A stretch of DNA of 64,000 nt from Rheum nobile (taxonomy: Eukaryota > Streptophyta > Magnoliopsida > Caryophyllales > Polygonaceae). The position numbers and the translations under genes were made by a program. The stretch is taken from NCBI GenBank assembly GCA_027886185.1, contig WOAB01000040.1, forward strand, positions 3,410,001 to 3,474,000, given 5' to 3'. The notes beneath the pieces are model-generated. The model worked only from the letters and a program-made list of their open reading frames with translations. It searched no databases and was not told the DNA's origin. Of the stretch, positions 12,104-24,847 are shown one piece after another (the first letter of the stretch is position 1; every line of letters begins with the position of its first letter).

Positions 12104-15100
12104 TTTGTTGTGCACCTCATCCTCCTTGATTCTTGCACCATGTTTATATTTAATTGTGTATTTCTGTTGATATTTTTTATATTATTCTGCAATTGTATTT
12201 ATCATTTTCATTTTACTTGATGCTTTTTAATTTCTTTCAGGATGTTGTTGTGGATGCTTCACAACCTTTTAATATATAAACTCCCTTTGATGATGATTTA
12301 GAAATTGTTGTGCAGGAGAAGCGCCCAACGAAGTTATCTCATGCTTGCAAATCTCCTTGTTTGGTGAGGGAAGTTAATGTTATAGCCAAGATCATTGATG
12401 TTGAGAGGAAGATTTACTCATGGATAATTGATGAAGATAATGATGAAAAGTATGATGTTATCATGATTTTTTATAGTTTTGTACATGCATCATTTTTTAC
12501 ATTCAATTTGTACACATTCTATTTTTTCATTTTTTTCATATTGTATTGAGATTGTTTTCATCTTTGATGATCTAAAAGGCGATCGCAAATTGTTACAGAG
12601 TTGGGTCCTAAGGAATATGTTGTTGATGATATTATTTGTATATCGTCAAGGCTAATGAACCACCGCGAAATTGCAAAGAGTGACAAATTCCATCAAGATT
12701 TTTCTGCTCAATTCCACCTCTAGTACGAACTTAATTTATTATTTCTCGTGCATCATTTTTTCTTTTTCTTTTGTGCATCACAATACTGATAGATTGTGCA
12801 ACACATTACTAATATTTGTGCACCAACTTCATTTTTCTTTTGTTAATCAGTACTATAAGTTTGGTACCACAATATTATATATTTTATGCACTGTAATATG
12901 AAAAGTTTATGCACCACAATATTATATATTTTGTGCACCAACTTAAGTATTTTGTGTGCACTGCAATATGAACAGTTTGTGCACCAGTTTCACTCTTTTT
13001 GTGCACTACATTATTATACACTTGTGCACCAATTGACTCTATTTTGTGCACCACTTAACTCTAAGTTGTGCACCAATTTTACTTTGTTTTGTGCATCTCT
13101 TTAGGATTGGTTTTTTTTAACACTATGATTGTATTTTACAGTTTTTTTGCATGTGATTCGATGAACTAGCTTATGAAATTATTAACTTACTTAATGAAGC
13201 TTTTGACAGTGATAAATAACAATCTACCATTCCGCAAAAGATGAGAATGATTTTTTAATTCTGTCAATGAAGAAATGGCTTATACAGCATGGGTTAAAAC
13301 CATCTGAGATTAATTGTATTATTAAGTGTTTAGTTTTCATATATTGAAGTTATCTCTCTAATTGTATCTTTTTTTTTTGTAGTATGTCTTTTCAATTATA
13401 CACTCTCAGCATTTTTACATGATTGCAATGAATGTCAAGTATCGAGATTTGACATTATTGACATTTTAGCTACCAACATGTCAATTGAAGATAAGTATGG
13501 GTACATCCCTTCAAAGTTGGTAAGTTTTAATGTACACTATTTTTATCAACAATTATGAATCAAATCCCCATATTATACATTTTTTGCATAGAATTTAAAC
13601 ATTTTCATCAACAGTTGTTCTTAATTGTGAATCATAGTAATATTGTATATGCATCTGTAATGTAATGACTTTGTACGTTGTGCAACACATTAGTTTTACC
13701 AGTTGCACTTTGTTTGTGCACCACTATTAGTCTACTTGTTCACCACTTTACTTTATGTTTGTGCACTAACTTTGCTCTTGTTGTTCACCATTTTTTAAAA
13801 AGTTGTGCACCACATTAGCATATTTTATGCCTCATTAGTATCAGTTATGCAACACATTAGTATCAAATGTGCACCACGTTAGTGTAAGTTGTGCACACAT
13901 TAGTATTAGTTGTGCAACACATTAATATAAGTTGTGTACCACATTTAGTATCGGTTGTGCACGACATTAGTATTAGTTATGCACCATATTATTGTTTCTT
14001 GTTCACTAAAATAGTATACATTGTGCAAGACATTACTCAATTTTTGTGTGTTTCAAATGTTTTTGTATTTATTTTTGTGCATATGATTTCTCTTTATTTC
14101 CATTCATCTTTTTTTTTTCTTGGCAATGATTTTTGTAGAGAAAAGTAATGCTTGATTATCTATGACAACATGAGTTAGAATCAAAATCTCTTCCTAAAAG
14201 GGAAAGGTGAAAACAGAACAGTTACATATGCCATGGAGGGATACCAAGAATAGAGTGAATTATGGTGTCTATCTCATGCGACATATGAAAACATATAAAA
14301 CAACGGGAAAGTTGATTTCATGTCAGGTCTCACAGTTGGGAACAAACCTCAAATGAATTTGCTAATCGAAAGATATATTTCAACAATGTTGTTAAGTCTG
14401 CATAATACGTTGGAAGTCGATGTGAAGTCATCTTCTCATGACCAAAAAGTCATATCACTAAACAAGAAGTCGAGAAGAAAATAGACGATTTTTTAGGGGA
14501 TGTATTGATGTATATGATATTTTGTTGTGCATTATTTTTTATTGTGCATTATTTTTTGGATAATTTTGTGTTTTTGGATGGTTAATTGACATCAGTGCAT
14601 TTTGTGCTTAATTGGATAATTCTTTTATAATACAAGTTTATCTTGTGCATTTTCAACTTAAATTGTGCACCATTTTTAGTTTAAATTGTATACTTGTGTT
14701 ATTTTTTTAAGCACACAGTATATATTTTTTGTGCACCTTTAAGATATTGATAGTGCACATTAACTAATTGTTTTTGTGCACTTGTTCAACTTAATGTATA
14801 AATTTAAGTTGAACCAAGGAATTAGTTTTTATTTTTTTGGTGTACCTTTATTTATATCAATTTGTGTACCACTAACTTCATGAATTGTGCACTAGGTTCA
14901 ACTTAATTTGTGCACCTTTATGTTATCGATTGTGCACCACTAAGTACATGTATTGTACACTGTTTCAACTGAACTTGTGCACCATTTATTTTATCGATTG
15001 TGCACCACTAATTATATTTTCGTGCACCGTTTTCTTATTACATTGTGCACCTTCTGTCAATTCAATTATGCACCACTAAGTACATGTTTTGTGCAGTGGC

Positions 15101-15520
15101 TCAACTTAATGCAAAATTCTAAAAAGAAGAGACAATCATTCAAGAAAGTAATACACACAAAATAATCCTTTCACAAACAAGTGCACAAAGGCGAGATATA
15201 ATGGTGCACAAAATAGTGTATTTTGATGCACAAATATTTAAAACCTTGATGCACACATATTAAAGAACAAAAGAATGAACACATAATCATCCTACAATGG
15301 TGCACAAGTAACAACATGTATTTTACACTTACATATTATCGATTGTGCACCAGTAACAACATATATTGTGTACTGGCTAAACTTAAACTGTGCATCACCA
15401 ATGTAAAGTCTTGTGCATAAAAAATGTAAAGCCTTGTGCATCACAAACACACAAGATTGTGGTACACAAATGTAAAGCCTTGTGCATCACAAACACACAG
15501 AATTCCTCATTAGAAAAATG
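12104..15520 (+). repeat. Dispersed TTGTGCACCA decamer, right block, with strand switch near 15.15 kb
   Basis: Dozens of TTGTGCACCA-like words occur at 12104-12220, 12720-13100, 13670-14040 and 14520-15110. From about 15175 to 15520 the same word appears in reverse complement (TGGTGCACAA, TGATGCACAA, TTGTGCATCACAAA). The words avoid the probable exons at 12240-12450, 13395-13520 and 14140-14500. Confidence 0.8.
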
Positions 15521-15540
15521 CCCCTAATAACGGGTTTTTA

Positions 15541-16018
15541 GAAATTCATCATTAGAAAAATGCTTATGAATCTAATATACTAATTTTAATTTTTTTAGGG
15601 GAAATTACATTAAACCACCCCTTTATTTATTTTTTTATTCCATGTAAACAATTTACAAATAAAGGATAGTTTTATATAAGTGCTTTAGTGCAGAAATGTG
15701 GAATTAAGAGATGATTTAAGGTAGTTTCATCATTTTTATATGCTTAATTTAAAGGGAGTATTAGCAAGGTAGTCGCAAATAAAGTTACATAATAGATTTG
15801 TTTAATTTATTTTGTTGAGTTGTTCATTACCAAACATGTGTAAACATATCTAAACCCAATTTTTTCAAAATAAAAGAATATTGAAAAAGTGAAAAATGGA
15901 AATTTTGCTTCAATTAACCCATACGATTAAATCCGATAGTAACCACGATAAAACAGAATCAGACAGGTTCATAATCCATCATTAATGGGAGTATAGTTGG
16001 TTTCGTCAGGCTATGACA
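15541..16018. other. AT-rich intergenic stretch, nothing recognised
   Basis: No coding potential, repeat boundary or RNA gene was seen between the end of the decamer-rich block and the first DCL2 fragment. Confidence 0.6.
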
Positions 16019-16020
16019 AA

Positions 16021-16208
16021 GAGATCGTCTTCAAAACCTAAAGTCTCTATTGAAGCTATTAGTGACACCAAACACACTAAACATTTATCCAATGCAGGAG
16101 TTGGAATTGTTGTATCATGAGCACCACTTTTTTATGAGGAAGTCTGTGGTTTGAAAAGAGGAGGATGACGCAATTTCCTACAAACTAGAGGTGGAAGCTG
16201 ATGAGTTG
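16021..16208 (+). pseudogene. DCL2 3' exon fragment, plus orientation
   Basis: This stretch aligns, with frequent substitutions and a few indels, to the sense strand of the last DCL2 exon (antisense of about 17443-17236). Shared words include ATTAGTGACACCA, CAATTTCCTACAAACTAGAG and GAGGTGGAAGC. It covers the end of RNase IIIb and the first half of the dsRNA-binding domain. It contains stops and is non-coding. It is the plus-strand arm of an inverted repeat with the next fragment. Confidence 0.8.
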
Positions 16209-16255
16209 TTTACATATTAAATCCCACAGGACTACTGAAAAGAAAGATAGGAGTC

Positions 16256-16866
16256 TGAATCAACAATCCAATTTCAAGGACTTGAGCATAGCTTTGGACG
16301 CGATTTTCTGAACCAATTTCTTTTCAGTAGCTGTGTGGGTTTCAATATGCACAACTCTATTATCTTCCACCTCCAGTTTGTAGAAAATTTGTGCCATCCT
16401 TCTCCTTGCAAACTAGAATCTTCCTTATAACAAAGTGGTGTTCTTGACACAAGAGTTACAACGCCCACATTAGATGAATCTTTAGTGCGTTTGGTGTCAC
16501 TAATGGCTCCAATAGCGGCTTTAGGCTTTTGATGACATCTTTGTCGTAGCTTGAGCCTTCAAAGATCGCTCTGGCCAGAGATTTGATCACATCTGCTCGC
16601 ACCTGCAATACCTATCAATCTCATAGAAAACCAAAAGGATCGAACAATTAAGTACCTTAATTTAGAAAGTGAATGTCAAACTCCCGTATGAATGCCGATT
16701 TTGGGAGTAATTGCTCGTACCTTTAGAAAGTGAAGGGTCAAATCATTATTGACAGATACAGGCCTCAGGTGACAGTCCATGATTTTTCGAGTACAAGTGT
16801 AGGGTTATAACATGATCTAGAGCTGCATCCCCAAGAAACTCCAGCCTCTGTCAAAGTAAAGAGTCA
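16256..16866 (-). pseudogene. DCL2 3'-end fragment, minus orientation, retaining intron sequence
   Basis: Collinear with the 3' end of the functional gene: 16256-16600 matches the last exon (17145-17495), then intron 21, then a shortened exon 21 ending at CCAAGAAACTCCAGCCTCTGTC, which corresponds to 17838-17856. Because intron sequence is kept, this arose by DNA duplication, not reverse transcription. Part of exon 21 (about 17620-17730) is missing. Frame is lost throughout; the open frame 16274-16468 is accidental. Confidence 0.85.
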
Positions 16867-17137
16867 TTCATCAACAGCAAGACAACATTGATGACATGTA
16901 GATCAAAACATATCCATAAACTTATAGAAATAATAATAATAATAATAAAAGTAGAGCTTGTGTGAAGACTAAAGAGTAATTGTGCTTCCAATTATGCTAG
17001 TTGGCTTACGATCATACACTAAACATGCAGCATTAGTAACTTTGCCTAGCAATTTGATATTGCATTTATATAGATAAGAGATTTGTGACCATTCAAGTGG
17101 AAGTTGAGCTTACAACTTTAAACTCCTAGCTTTCTTG

Positions 17138-20100
17138 TCAATCGACGTCCACCAAACAATCCTTCAAGGTCTTTAGAATAGCTCTGGACGCGATTTTCTT
17201 AGCCAACTTTTTGTCAGTAGCCGTGCGGGTTTCAACGTGCACAACTCCATCCGCTTCCACCTCTAGTTTGTACGAAATTGCGCCATCCTCCTCCTTGCAA
17301 ACCACATGCTTCTTCATAACAAAGCCATGCTCTTGACACAACTGTTGCAGCTCCTGTACTGGATGAGTCTTTAGTGTGTCTGGTGTCACTAATGGCTCCA
17401 ATAGAGGCCTTAGGCTTCTGAAGACGACATCTTTGTCGTAGCCTGAATCCACAAATATTGCTCCTGCCAGAGATTCAATCACGTCTGCTAGCACCTGGAT
17501 AACAACACATCAATCTCAAGTTATTTCTTAGGCATTGAGTAGTACTAATCTCATCTTAGAACAATTAAGTAACCTTTGGAAGGTGAATGTCAAATTCCCA
17601 TCCAAATGTCGATTTTGGAAGAAATTGCTGGCAGATGCTTAAAGTGTTGTGAAAGTCTCTGTGAAGGTCCATAGAGGCATGGAGGATATGCTTATGCAAC
17701 TGAACCCGTATAGTTGCATACGCATAGCAATCATTATTGACAGATGCGGACCTCATCTCTGTCAATAGGCCAGGTGACAATCCAGGATTTTCCGAGTACA
17801 GGTGTAGGGTTATAAGATGGTCCAAAACCGCATCCCCAAGAAACTCCAACCTCTGTCCAAGTAAAAACTCATCAACACATAAAAGGTGTGTATCATGAAA
17901 CTTCATTTTTCTATTACTTCAAAAGAGTAAAGAGTAAGTTGAAATGGCAGTTACTTGATAGCATCTAGGGATATCAGGTATCATGTAGGAACCATGTGTT
18001 AACGCCTCAACCAACAAGGATGGATCGCGGAAAGTGTATTGCAACAAGGATTGCAAGTAGTTGACGTTAACGTGCACCATGGGATCAACCTGGAACTGGT
18101 TGTTGTAGCGTACATAAGACGAGTCAACCTCAATGCCAAGCCAGTTCATCAAGGACAAAGCAGCCACTTCACCTCCACAGCTAAGAAATGCACCAATTAG
18201 TGCTTCTACTACATCAGCCACACTCTTGGATTTTAACCTCTGTGTCCCAATTTTGTACATTCTTTGACCAGGGGCAACCCACTCTTCTTCGAACGAATGC
18301 TCAATGTTTCGATCACCAGGAGCGCACCAACGCGTTGGATCAAATACTCTGTTACGGATGAATCCCTGCATGAATGCTCAAGAATATTGTTGATGCAACA
18401 TCTAAAAGAGAGAGAGCATACTACATGCTTTGTAAACGTACCGGAATCTTTCGCTTGCAGCCCAGCCTACAGAGTGCATCATTTGATATAATCCTCTCCC
18501 TCTTGAGACTTAGTAGACCTTCATGGTGATTCTCACGTGTTTTGAACAATTGATGACTCACGGCGTATTTCAGAAACGAGTCACCAAGAGTCTCTAGAGA
18601 TTCTAGATGAAACGCCTCATGGCATTTCTTAGTGGTTATGGCTTCAAGGATCTAAGACATCAGGATATAGATACGAGTATTACTTAATTGTCCTATGTAG
18701 ATAGAACATTCTCTGTAGTGTATATTCATTCATGCTTGAAAGCACATATACACCTTCATGGTTGGAATGGTGACGACATTCTGATCCGCGTACATCCTCT
18801 GTAAGTTTGCAGCAATTAGTATGGATTCAATACGATGCATGATCACGGCAACAAGCGAGAAGGTATAGAATGTTGTCGCGGATATTGGAGACATGATCAC
18901 AGAACAAAGTTCAGGAGGCAGCAGACAATACGTGTATTCGGGCGCTGGAATGTAAACAATAGGCAAGAATTAATTGTACGTAACGTTTTCAGATAATGAA
19001 AGGAACAAGGATTCATTATGACTATATTTTTAACCTTTACGCTTTCGTTCCCCGTAACTTGGAAGAAAATTTCGCATTCGAAACATTGGTTTTCCGCTGA
19101 ATAGAACTTCATTCTCGAAATGAAGATCAATGCCATGCCTGGAAATGTTTTAAGAGACCTGCATAATTAATTAAGCACCAATTTCAAATGCAATCTAAAA
19201 GATGTGTTAGGGGAAAAAACCACCGCCTCTTGAAGTGGTCTTTGTAGGTCATCACATCCTCTCCCTCGTCCACACACATGTCAGAGTTGATGTTCAAGTG
19301 ATTGGCAAATCCGATGACCAAGTAAACACAGCCGTTATGTGGAGTATAAACCAAGGAACTCTTAAGCATACAACGACAGATGAAGCCGTTCTTTGTGTGG
19401 ATTTGAGGCGTGCCCTTAGGAAATGAACAATTTTTGTGACACTTGGAGACGTCTTGGCGATGAAACAGAACCGAACTAATGCATCTCCAATCAATGGTAG
19501 GTGAACCATTCAAACAGCAAGTAGACGGGAGAATAAGGTAGTCCAAACGTGCAGAGTCGCAGCAGCTCGTTGTAACTTCATCTATTACTTTACCGAGTTG
19601 GTCAAAACTCTGACCAAGTAGAGCTCTAAAGACCACAACCTGAAACATTCTACACAACATAACCTGCATGACAAATGTCAAGGTCACTTCCCTAGGAATG
19701 GGATAATATGCTTTCAAGAACAAAAGAAGGCGTTACCTGCTGCTGAGTAAGGCTATCTTCTCCCAAGTACTTCATCTTCACATCCACGTTGCACCCTTGG
19801 TTAACTTGAATGTTGCCTAGAGTGGTGTCGACGTCTAGATCAAGCTTAGTGTTGAAGACCAGGATAACGTTGTGCACGGGAACACTGGAAACAAAGCTTG
19901 TCTTCACATCAACTAGGTAGAGATGGTATGAAACAGAATGATGGCCAGCAGAGACTAGTTCAGGTGGCAAGTACACAGCTTGATCCACGTTATATGGCTC
20001 CTCTGCGTGATCTAACGTTTGGAGGCAAACACATATATAAGAAAAAGGTAACGAAGCAATACACTTATAATGAACTTTTGGTACATTATATATATGAATT

Positions 20101-23100
20101 ACATTGCTTACTTTGTTCTTCAGCTGTAGCCTCTCCCACAATATCAGGCACCAGATTATCAGTAAAAGCACCCATTTGGTGAAGTTTCTTGCAAGCTTCT
20201 AAGCAAGCAAGTTTCTTGGACATTGTATCAATGCCTCCTACAGTAACAGATTGCAGTGGGCAACTCTTTGGAAGTTGTAAAGTGCAAGTCTTTGATTCCT
20301 CATCGATGATGATATGTGGCGAAGGTTTAAAGTACCTGTACATGACAAGCGTTATACATTGCAATTTACAATGCTGCAGAGAGAGATTCATGCAAGATTA
20401 ACACAATTAGCCAGATACCCATCTGATGGAAGCTTTGAGCAGTAGGAGTAAATCAGGGAAACACTACAACTCAAGTTCACCACCGCGCCAGTGCTTTCCA
20501 CGCGATAAGACATTTGATTGGACAGACTCGGTTGGATTGGCTCGCAAGGAAGTGACGCGTGTTGTAGAGCTTCAGAGCGCATCACATCAATACTAGCAAG
20601 ATGCATTTCGGCTCGAGCTAGCGCAGATTTGTCTCCACTGTTGGTCATCAAATCAGTTAGCACCAAGCTTTAATTTAAGCATTAGTCTTCTATGATAAAA
20701 AAAAAAAAAAAAAAAAAAAATGAGACCTTTTCACCATTAGAAGAAATTCAGAGTTGTTCATCCGAGCACGGCCTCTAGATTGAATGAAACTACAAACATT
20801 GGATGAAGGATCAAAACGAATGACCAAGTTGCAGCTCTGAACATCCAAACCCTCCTCAAGAATTGAGGTTGCAACAATGATGTTCACCTGCGTTTGTACT
20901 TTGTTTTCAGTACAAAAAATACAACTACAAGAAGCCATTACAAAAGCAATCATACCTTGCCTGCACGAAACTCTTCAATGACTTTAGCCTGATCTTGCCT
21001 ACTTTGTGACTGCAAAACATTATGATTTCCAGCTATGTACTTGGTTTCCCACTCGCAATCTTTCCGAAGCTGTTCATTAAGAAACGATTGTAGAGCAATC
21101 GCAGTAACAACCCTTTCAACGAAGACGATACACCTCAAGTCTCTTATGTCCCTTCGAGTGTATAACAAGTACCAATATGCTTAGAGTCTCACATTGAAAA
21201 TATTTACAGCAGAGTATCAAATTTGCAGTTTCAAGCTCATGCTTTGCCATTCTGAAGAAAAATTTCTCTATATTAAGAAATAGATTCAAGTACAATCAAG
21301 ATGACTAACCTGTATTCAAGAAGAATTTTTTGAAGAGAGACTACTTTGTGGGACAACAAACCAGCTTCAGTATTAGCCTCACTAATACTGTCGCCATGAA
21401 CTGACCAAGCTAAATGGAGAGAAATTTATGTTAACAAAGTATGGAATTAGGGGTTAAAGTGTTAAGTCTAAGCCAACAATATATGGATACCTGATGGAAA
21501 ATAAGATGAGAATGAATTTTGCACATCAAGATTGAAACGTTCCACAACTTTCTTACTGTGACCATTAAACTTCCACCGGTATGAAATATTGGTTTCTTCT
21601 ACTGCCTGATACAAGGGAACAGGTTTTTCACACATCATAGTTCATAATTCGAAAGCAACACCACAGTATAAGAGTATAGCAGAAGAGCAAGTAATAGCAA
21701 TACCTTCAAAGCCAGACAAAGACCAAGTTCATTTACACAATATTCATATGTGGAGGCTAGAGATTCGAGTTTCTTGTGGACAGAATTTTCTACAGATTGT
21801 TTGACAGGTTTCTCCTTGAGTGAACACATATGCTGAAATATGAAACTGTTGTCAGATTTATCGCATTACAAAGGAAGGTGACGCGTTAATTTCATCACAG
21901 CAAACATCTTGCATATATATATATAGGAAGGTCAGAAGCACATGAACCAATAGCAATGCGAATGTGCAATGATCGGTGTAAAAGCACGCAGAAACAATAG
22001 GCAGACCTTTGTGACCAACGCGGATAACTTGTGCTTTACATCCATGGAATAAGGTGGATCACTCTGTTCATAGAGCTTGAACTTTACATTTGGAAATGAA
22101 ATGCACCCAGCCAGCACAGATTGGTCTTCACAAGTGTAAACCTTGAACATAAGGAAAGTTTGTGTGAGTGACCAAGCAAATAAATCACAAATGATGCTTA
22201 AGAGATTAATGTTAACCTTGGAATCCATGAGATTCTCCAGTTGTTGAATCTTTTCCCAGTATTGACTAGCTGCACTTGACCCTGTATTCAGATAAAATTG
22301 ATTCCAGCAATGCAATAAATGTTTAAGATCGAGTGTTAACTAAGAGAGTACCTTTTGCTTTAACTGGAGATGCTGTCATACCAAATATCCTTGGAACTTC
22401 ACAGGTATGTGACATGGGATGATAGAATTCCTTCAAATACAATAAGAGTCTTCAACATTTGTTTTTTTCTTAAAAAATTATGCATCAGTCTGTTGATTTC
22501 ATATATAAAAAGAGCATAATCCTCTCAAATTGCAACAAGTGCATATACTTGGAGTTTAATTCATAGTAAACAGCACATCAGATTAATACATAGGAATTTT
22601 TCTAATGAACATTTAAAACAAGTAGTAATCTGACCTTCATTATTTGTGCATAAGGATGATCTTTCAAGGCATTGTGGCATTCATCAATTATGAGAACTTT
22701 GATGCGCCCTAGGCTGATAAAACTGTGCCTCAACGCGTTTAGTAAGATCTGCGGGGTCATCACAAGCACCTACAATGCAGAGTCATTAGCAAACACGGCT
22801 CGGAATTTCCTCATTGGCAACCGAAAATCTCAACCAAGGAGTCCAAATTGAAGATGAAGAGGGCTCACCTCATGCTTATCCCACTCCTGTTTCCACGTAT
22901 TCGCATCCCAAAGGTTCATCCTCGCCTCACCCGAATACGTACCCACTTTCAAATCAGTGAAACTCCTCACCACTTGAGCTTGCTATGTACAACACACAAC
23001 AACAAACACAAGTTATCTTCATATATATTTCCTTCACAGTAGTCCATTTCATTTACAAGATTCAGGTGGGTAGGAAGAAGAGCTAACTTGAGTGACCAAA

Positions 23101-24107
23101 ACAATGGTGGGAACCAAGAAAACCGCTTTGTAAGAACAAGGGTGCCTTAGCAAATGTGAGTAGCTCCGCAGTAGCATCACTGCTATCAGAGTTTTGCCTG
23201 ATCCAGCTTCCAGGAACACAATTGTGTTCTGTTTCATGGCTTTCTCCAGTGCCTCTAATTGGTAACTGCAAATAATTAAATCAATATCAGACGCTACAAC
23301 TTGAGTTATAATTCAACACTTGGTTTTATTTTAGAAAGAAAATGGAAAGAGAATGTATAATATAATATTAGGATAGTAGTTTCTTTTTAAAAAAAAAGTT
23401 TGGTAGAAATGAATAGTCTTGCAAGTTTTCTTACAGGTATAAAAAGGCTCTACTGCTATAAACTTACGGTTTTTCTAGTGTGTGTCCATGGACACATGCT
23501 AACAAGCTTAAATAGGAAATTTATCTTCAAAATATTCCCTAATAGAGAATTGATAAACCCTTAGCAAACAAGATTAAACTAGTGGCTAACTAAATAATTG
23601 CCAAAAAAGGAGTTCTTAGAGTGTGTCCATGGGCACACACTAGAAAAAACCATAAACCTAATCAAGCATTATATGAGAGGATAGTTACGATTTTGTATAT
23701 AAAATATTTTTTGTAGATATGTTTGTTATCTTTTATTCTCAGGATCTTACTGATATGATTCTTTTCTTTGCAACTCCATATTATCATGTTTCTCTGTGTG
23801 AATAATATCAAACAATTTCACAAATTACTTTATTTATAATATATAATTAAATTGTCTTCTACCCAAAATTCCACAAAACAGGACCGGCAACCCCTTTCAA
23901 CAATTTTACAAACACCACTTCATGTTCTTCGTCGTCTAATAATTTGATCTTTGTGTTGAAAATTTGCAGGTAGATTAGGCCGCTGAACTCAACAACTATC
24001 TACAATGAGGAATGAATGAATTAATTAATTAGTTGAGAAATAAGATAATACCTTCTAGCAAACGGCAGAGTGTGAAGAGGAGGCGAAATGTGGTGAGGTT
24101 GATCCAT
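17138..24107 (-). CDS. DCL2: DICER-LIKE 2 ribonuclease III, 22 exons, intact
   Basis: Cuts long dsRNA into 22-nt siRNAs for antiviral defence and secondary siRNA production. Exons (high to low): 24107-24052, 23265-23088, 22982-22869, 22769-22635, 22430-22352, 22281-22217, 22141-22007, 21832-21704, 21605-21491, 21409-21310, 21151-20956, 20887-20727, 20637-20419, 20335-20112, 20011-19737, 19663-19224, 19138-19041, 18944-18754, 18651-18442, 18365-17955, 17852-17574, 17494-17138. All junctions are GT-AG and phases add up to 1,388 residues, the usual DCL2 length. Domains: helicase with GSGKT (40-44) and DECH (145-148); helicase C half about 369-487; Dicer dimerisation domain about 560-635; PAZ about 730-905; RNase IIIa with ESLETLGDS (987-995) and DVVEALIG (1091-1098); RNase IIIb with LEFLGDA (1179-1185) and DVIESLAG (from 1274); one C-terminal dsRNA-binding domain. 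KQNTIVFLEAGSGKT and a single dsRBD favour DCL2 over DCL4. Confidence 0.96.
23467..23651. mobile_element. MITE in DCL2 intron 1, Mutator-like, 185 bp
   Basis: Imperfect inverted repeats of about 30 bp (CGGTTTTTCTAGTGTGTGTC at the left; reverse complement near GGGCACACACTAGAAAAAACC at the right) flank a short AT-rich core. The flanks read ATAAACTTA (23458-23466) and ATAAACCTA (23652-23660), a 9-bp target duplication with one mismatch, as expected of Mutator-type MITEs. Confidence 0.75.
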
Positions 24108-24489
24108 GGCTGGAGTAGGAATCGAAATCAAGAATCCAAGTATAGAGAATAAACGAAAGAGAGGAATGAATATAGGGAAGACGAAACAGAGAGACTACTC
24201 CGTGTAGATTTCTGAATCTGGAATCCAATTATGGCTGTGCAGGAATCACTGCATGTAGTACTGCTTTTGTTTGAATAAGGAATGAGTTTCCATTTATGGC
24301 GATCGCTACAAAAGGCAAAAGCACAGCTTCTTGCAAGTTTTAGTAAACCCAGTAGCAATTCAATTCAATTCAATTCAATAATCTTACGTTTTTTTTTTAA
24401 CTTCAAAAGTTGTTTGTTTTCTCAAATTTTTATCTTCTTTTGACCCTTTTCTTTACTCTTTCTTTTAGGCCGATAAACCACGCAGTCGA
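24108..24489 (-). promoter_or_regulatory. DCL2 upstream region
   Basis: Only about 380 bp separate the DCL2 start codon from the Mutator-like element. The stretch holds a (CAATT)n run of almost five units at 24356-24379 and a T-rich tract. No clear TATA box can be assigned by eye, so promoter identity rests on position alone. Confidence 0.4.
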
Positions 24490-24514
24490 TTTTTTTTAGC
24501 CGCGTACTTCCTTC

Positions 24515-24847
24515 TGGGCGGCTCTACATGCCGCCCAGAATATCCTTTCAAAAACCCGGTTTGCACATAGGCGGCACCTAATGCCGCCCATGCAAACCGG
24601 TTTTTTATGAACCCGATTTGGACCTGGGCGGCATTATGGGCCGCCCAGTTTTATTGGTTTTTGTAGAACCCGATTTTATAATTTAATTTATTTATTTATT
24701 AAAAAAAAATATGGTTTTCTGAAAACCGGGTTAAACCTCGGCGGGACTGTAAGCCGCCGAGTGTAAACCCTAAATTGTGGGCGGCTTAACAGGCCGCCGA
24801 AAGTGGAATTTGAAATTAAAATGTGGGCGGCTTAGTAGGCCGCCCAG
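24515..24847. repeat. Six GC-rich palindromes at the left MULE end
   Basis: Units of the form GGGCGGC-N(5-9)-GCCGCCC lie at 24515-24537, 24569-24590, 24625-24648, 24737-24761, 24778-24799 and 24823-24847. The second is embedded in a longer foldback with AACCCGGTTTGCA on one side and TGCAAACCGGTT on the other. Loops differ in sequence while stems are kept, which suggests the stem matters or was copied as a unit. Confidence 0.9.

Larger units (their letters stand above)
3050..14490 (+). pseudogene. Transposon-type Ulp1-like cysteine protease gene, decayed and split by a CACTA element
   Basis: Dispersed exons resemble the large plant transposon-borne proteins that end in a Ulp1/SENP-like peptidase. 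At 3797-4070 an exon encodes the N-terminal module with RDALTRMSFG and then WKVNVLSGTLCHF. At 4243-4549 an open stretch ends ALGEE and is followed by a very acidic, Lys/Glu/Asp-rich stretch (4550-4960). At 12241-12450 there is a charged segment with KLSHACKSPC. At about 13395-13520 lies the catalytic His region (QHFYMIAMNVK), then, after a one-base frame change, DIIDILATNMSIEDKYG with the probable catalytic Asp. At about 14140-14400 the C-terminal part reads PWRDTKNRVNYGVYLMRHM, where the family has Asp-Cys-Gly; Cys is replaced by Tyr. Several frames contain stops. Introns are filled with a dispersed decamer and one contains the CACTA insertion. It is almost certainly a non-functional remnant of an older mobile element; exact exon ends are uncertain. 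Confidence 0.6.

Noticed and set aside
16274..16468. 64-residue frame in the DCL2 fragment
   Set aside because: Wrong frame relative to DCL2 and arises from indels in a degenerate copy.
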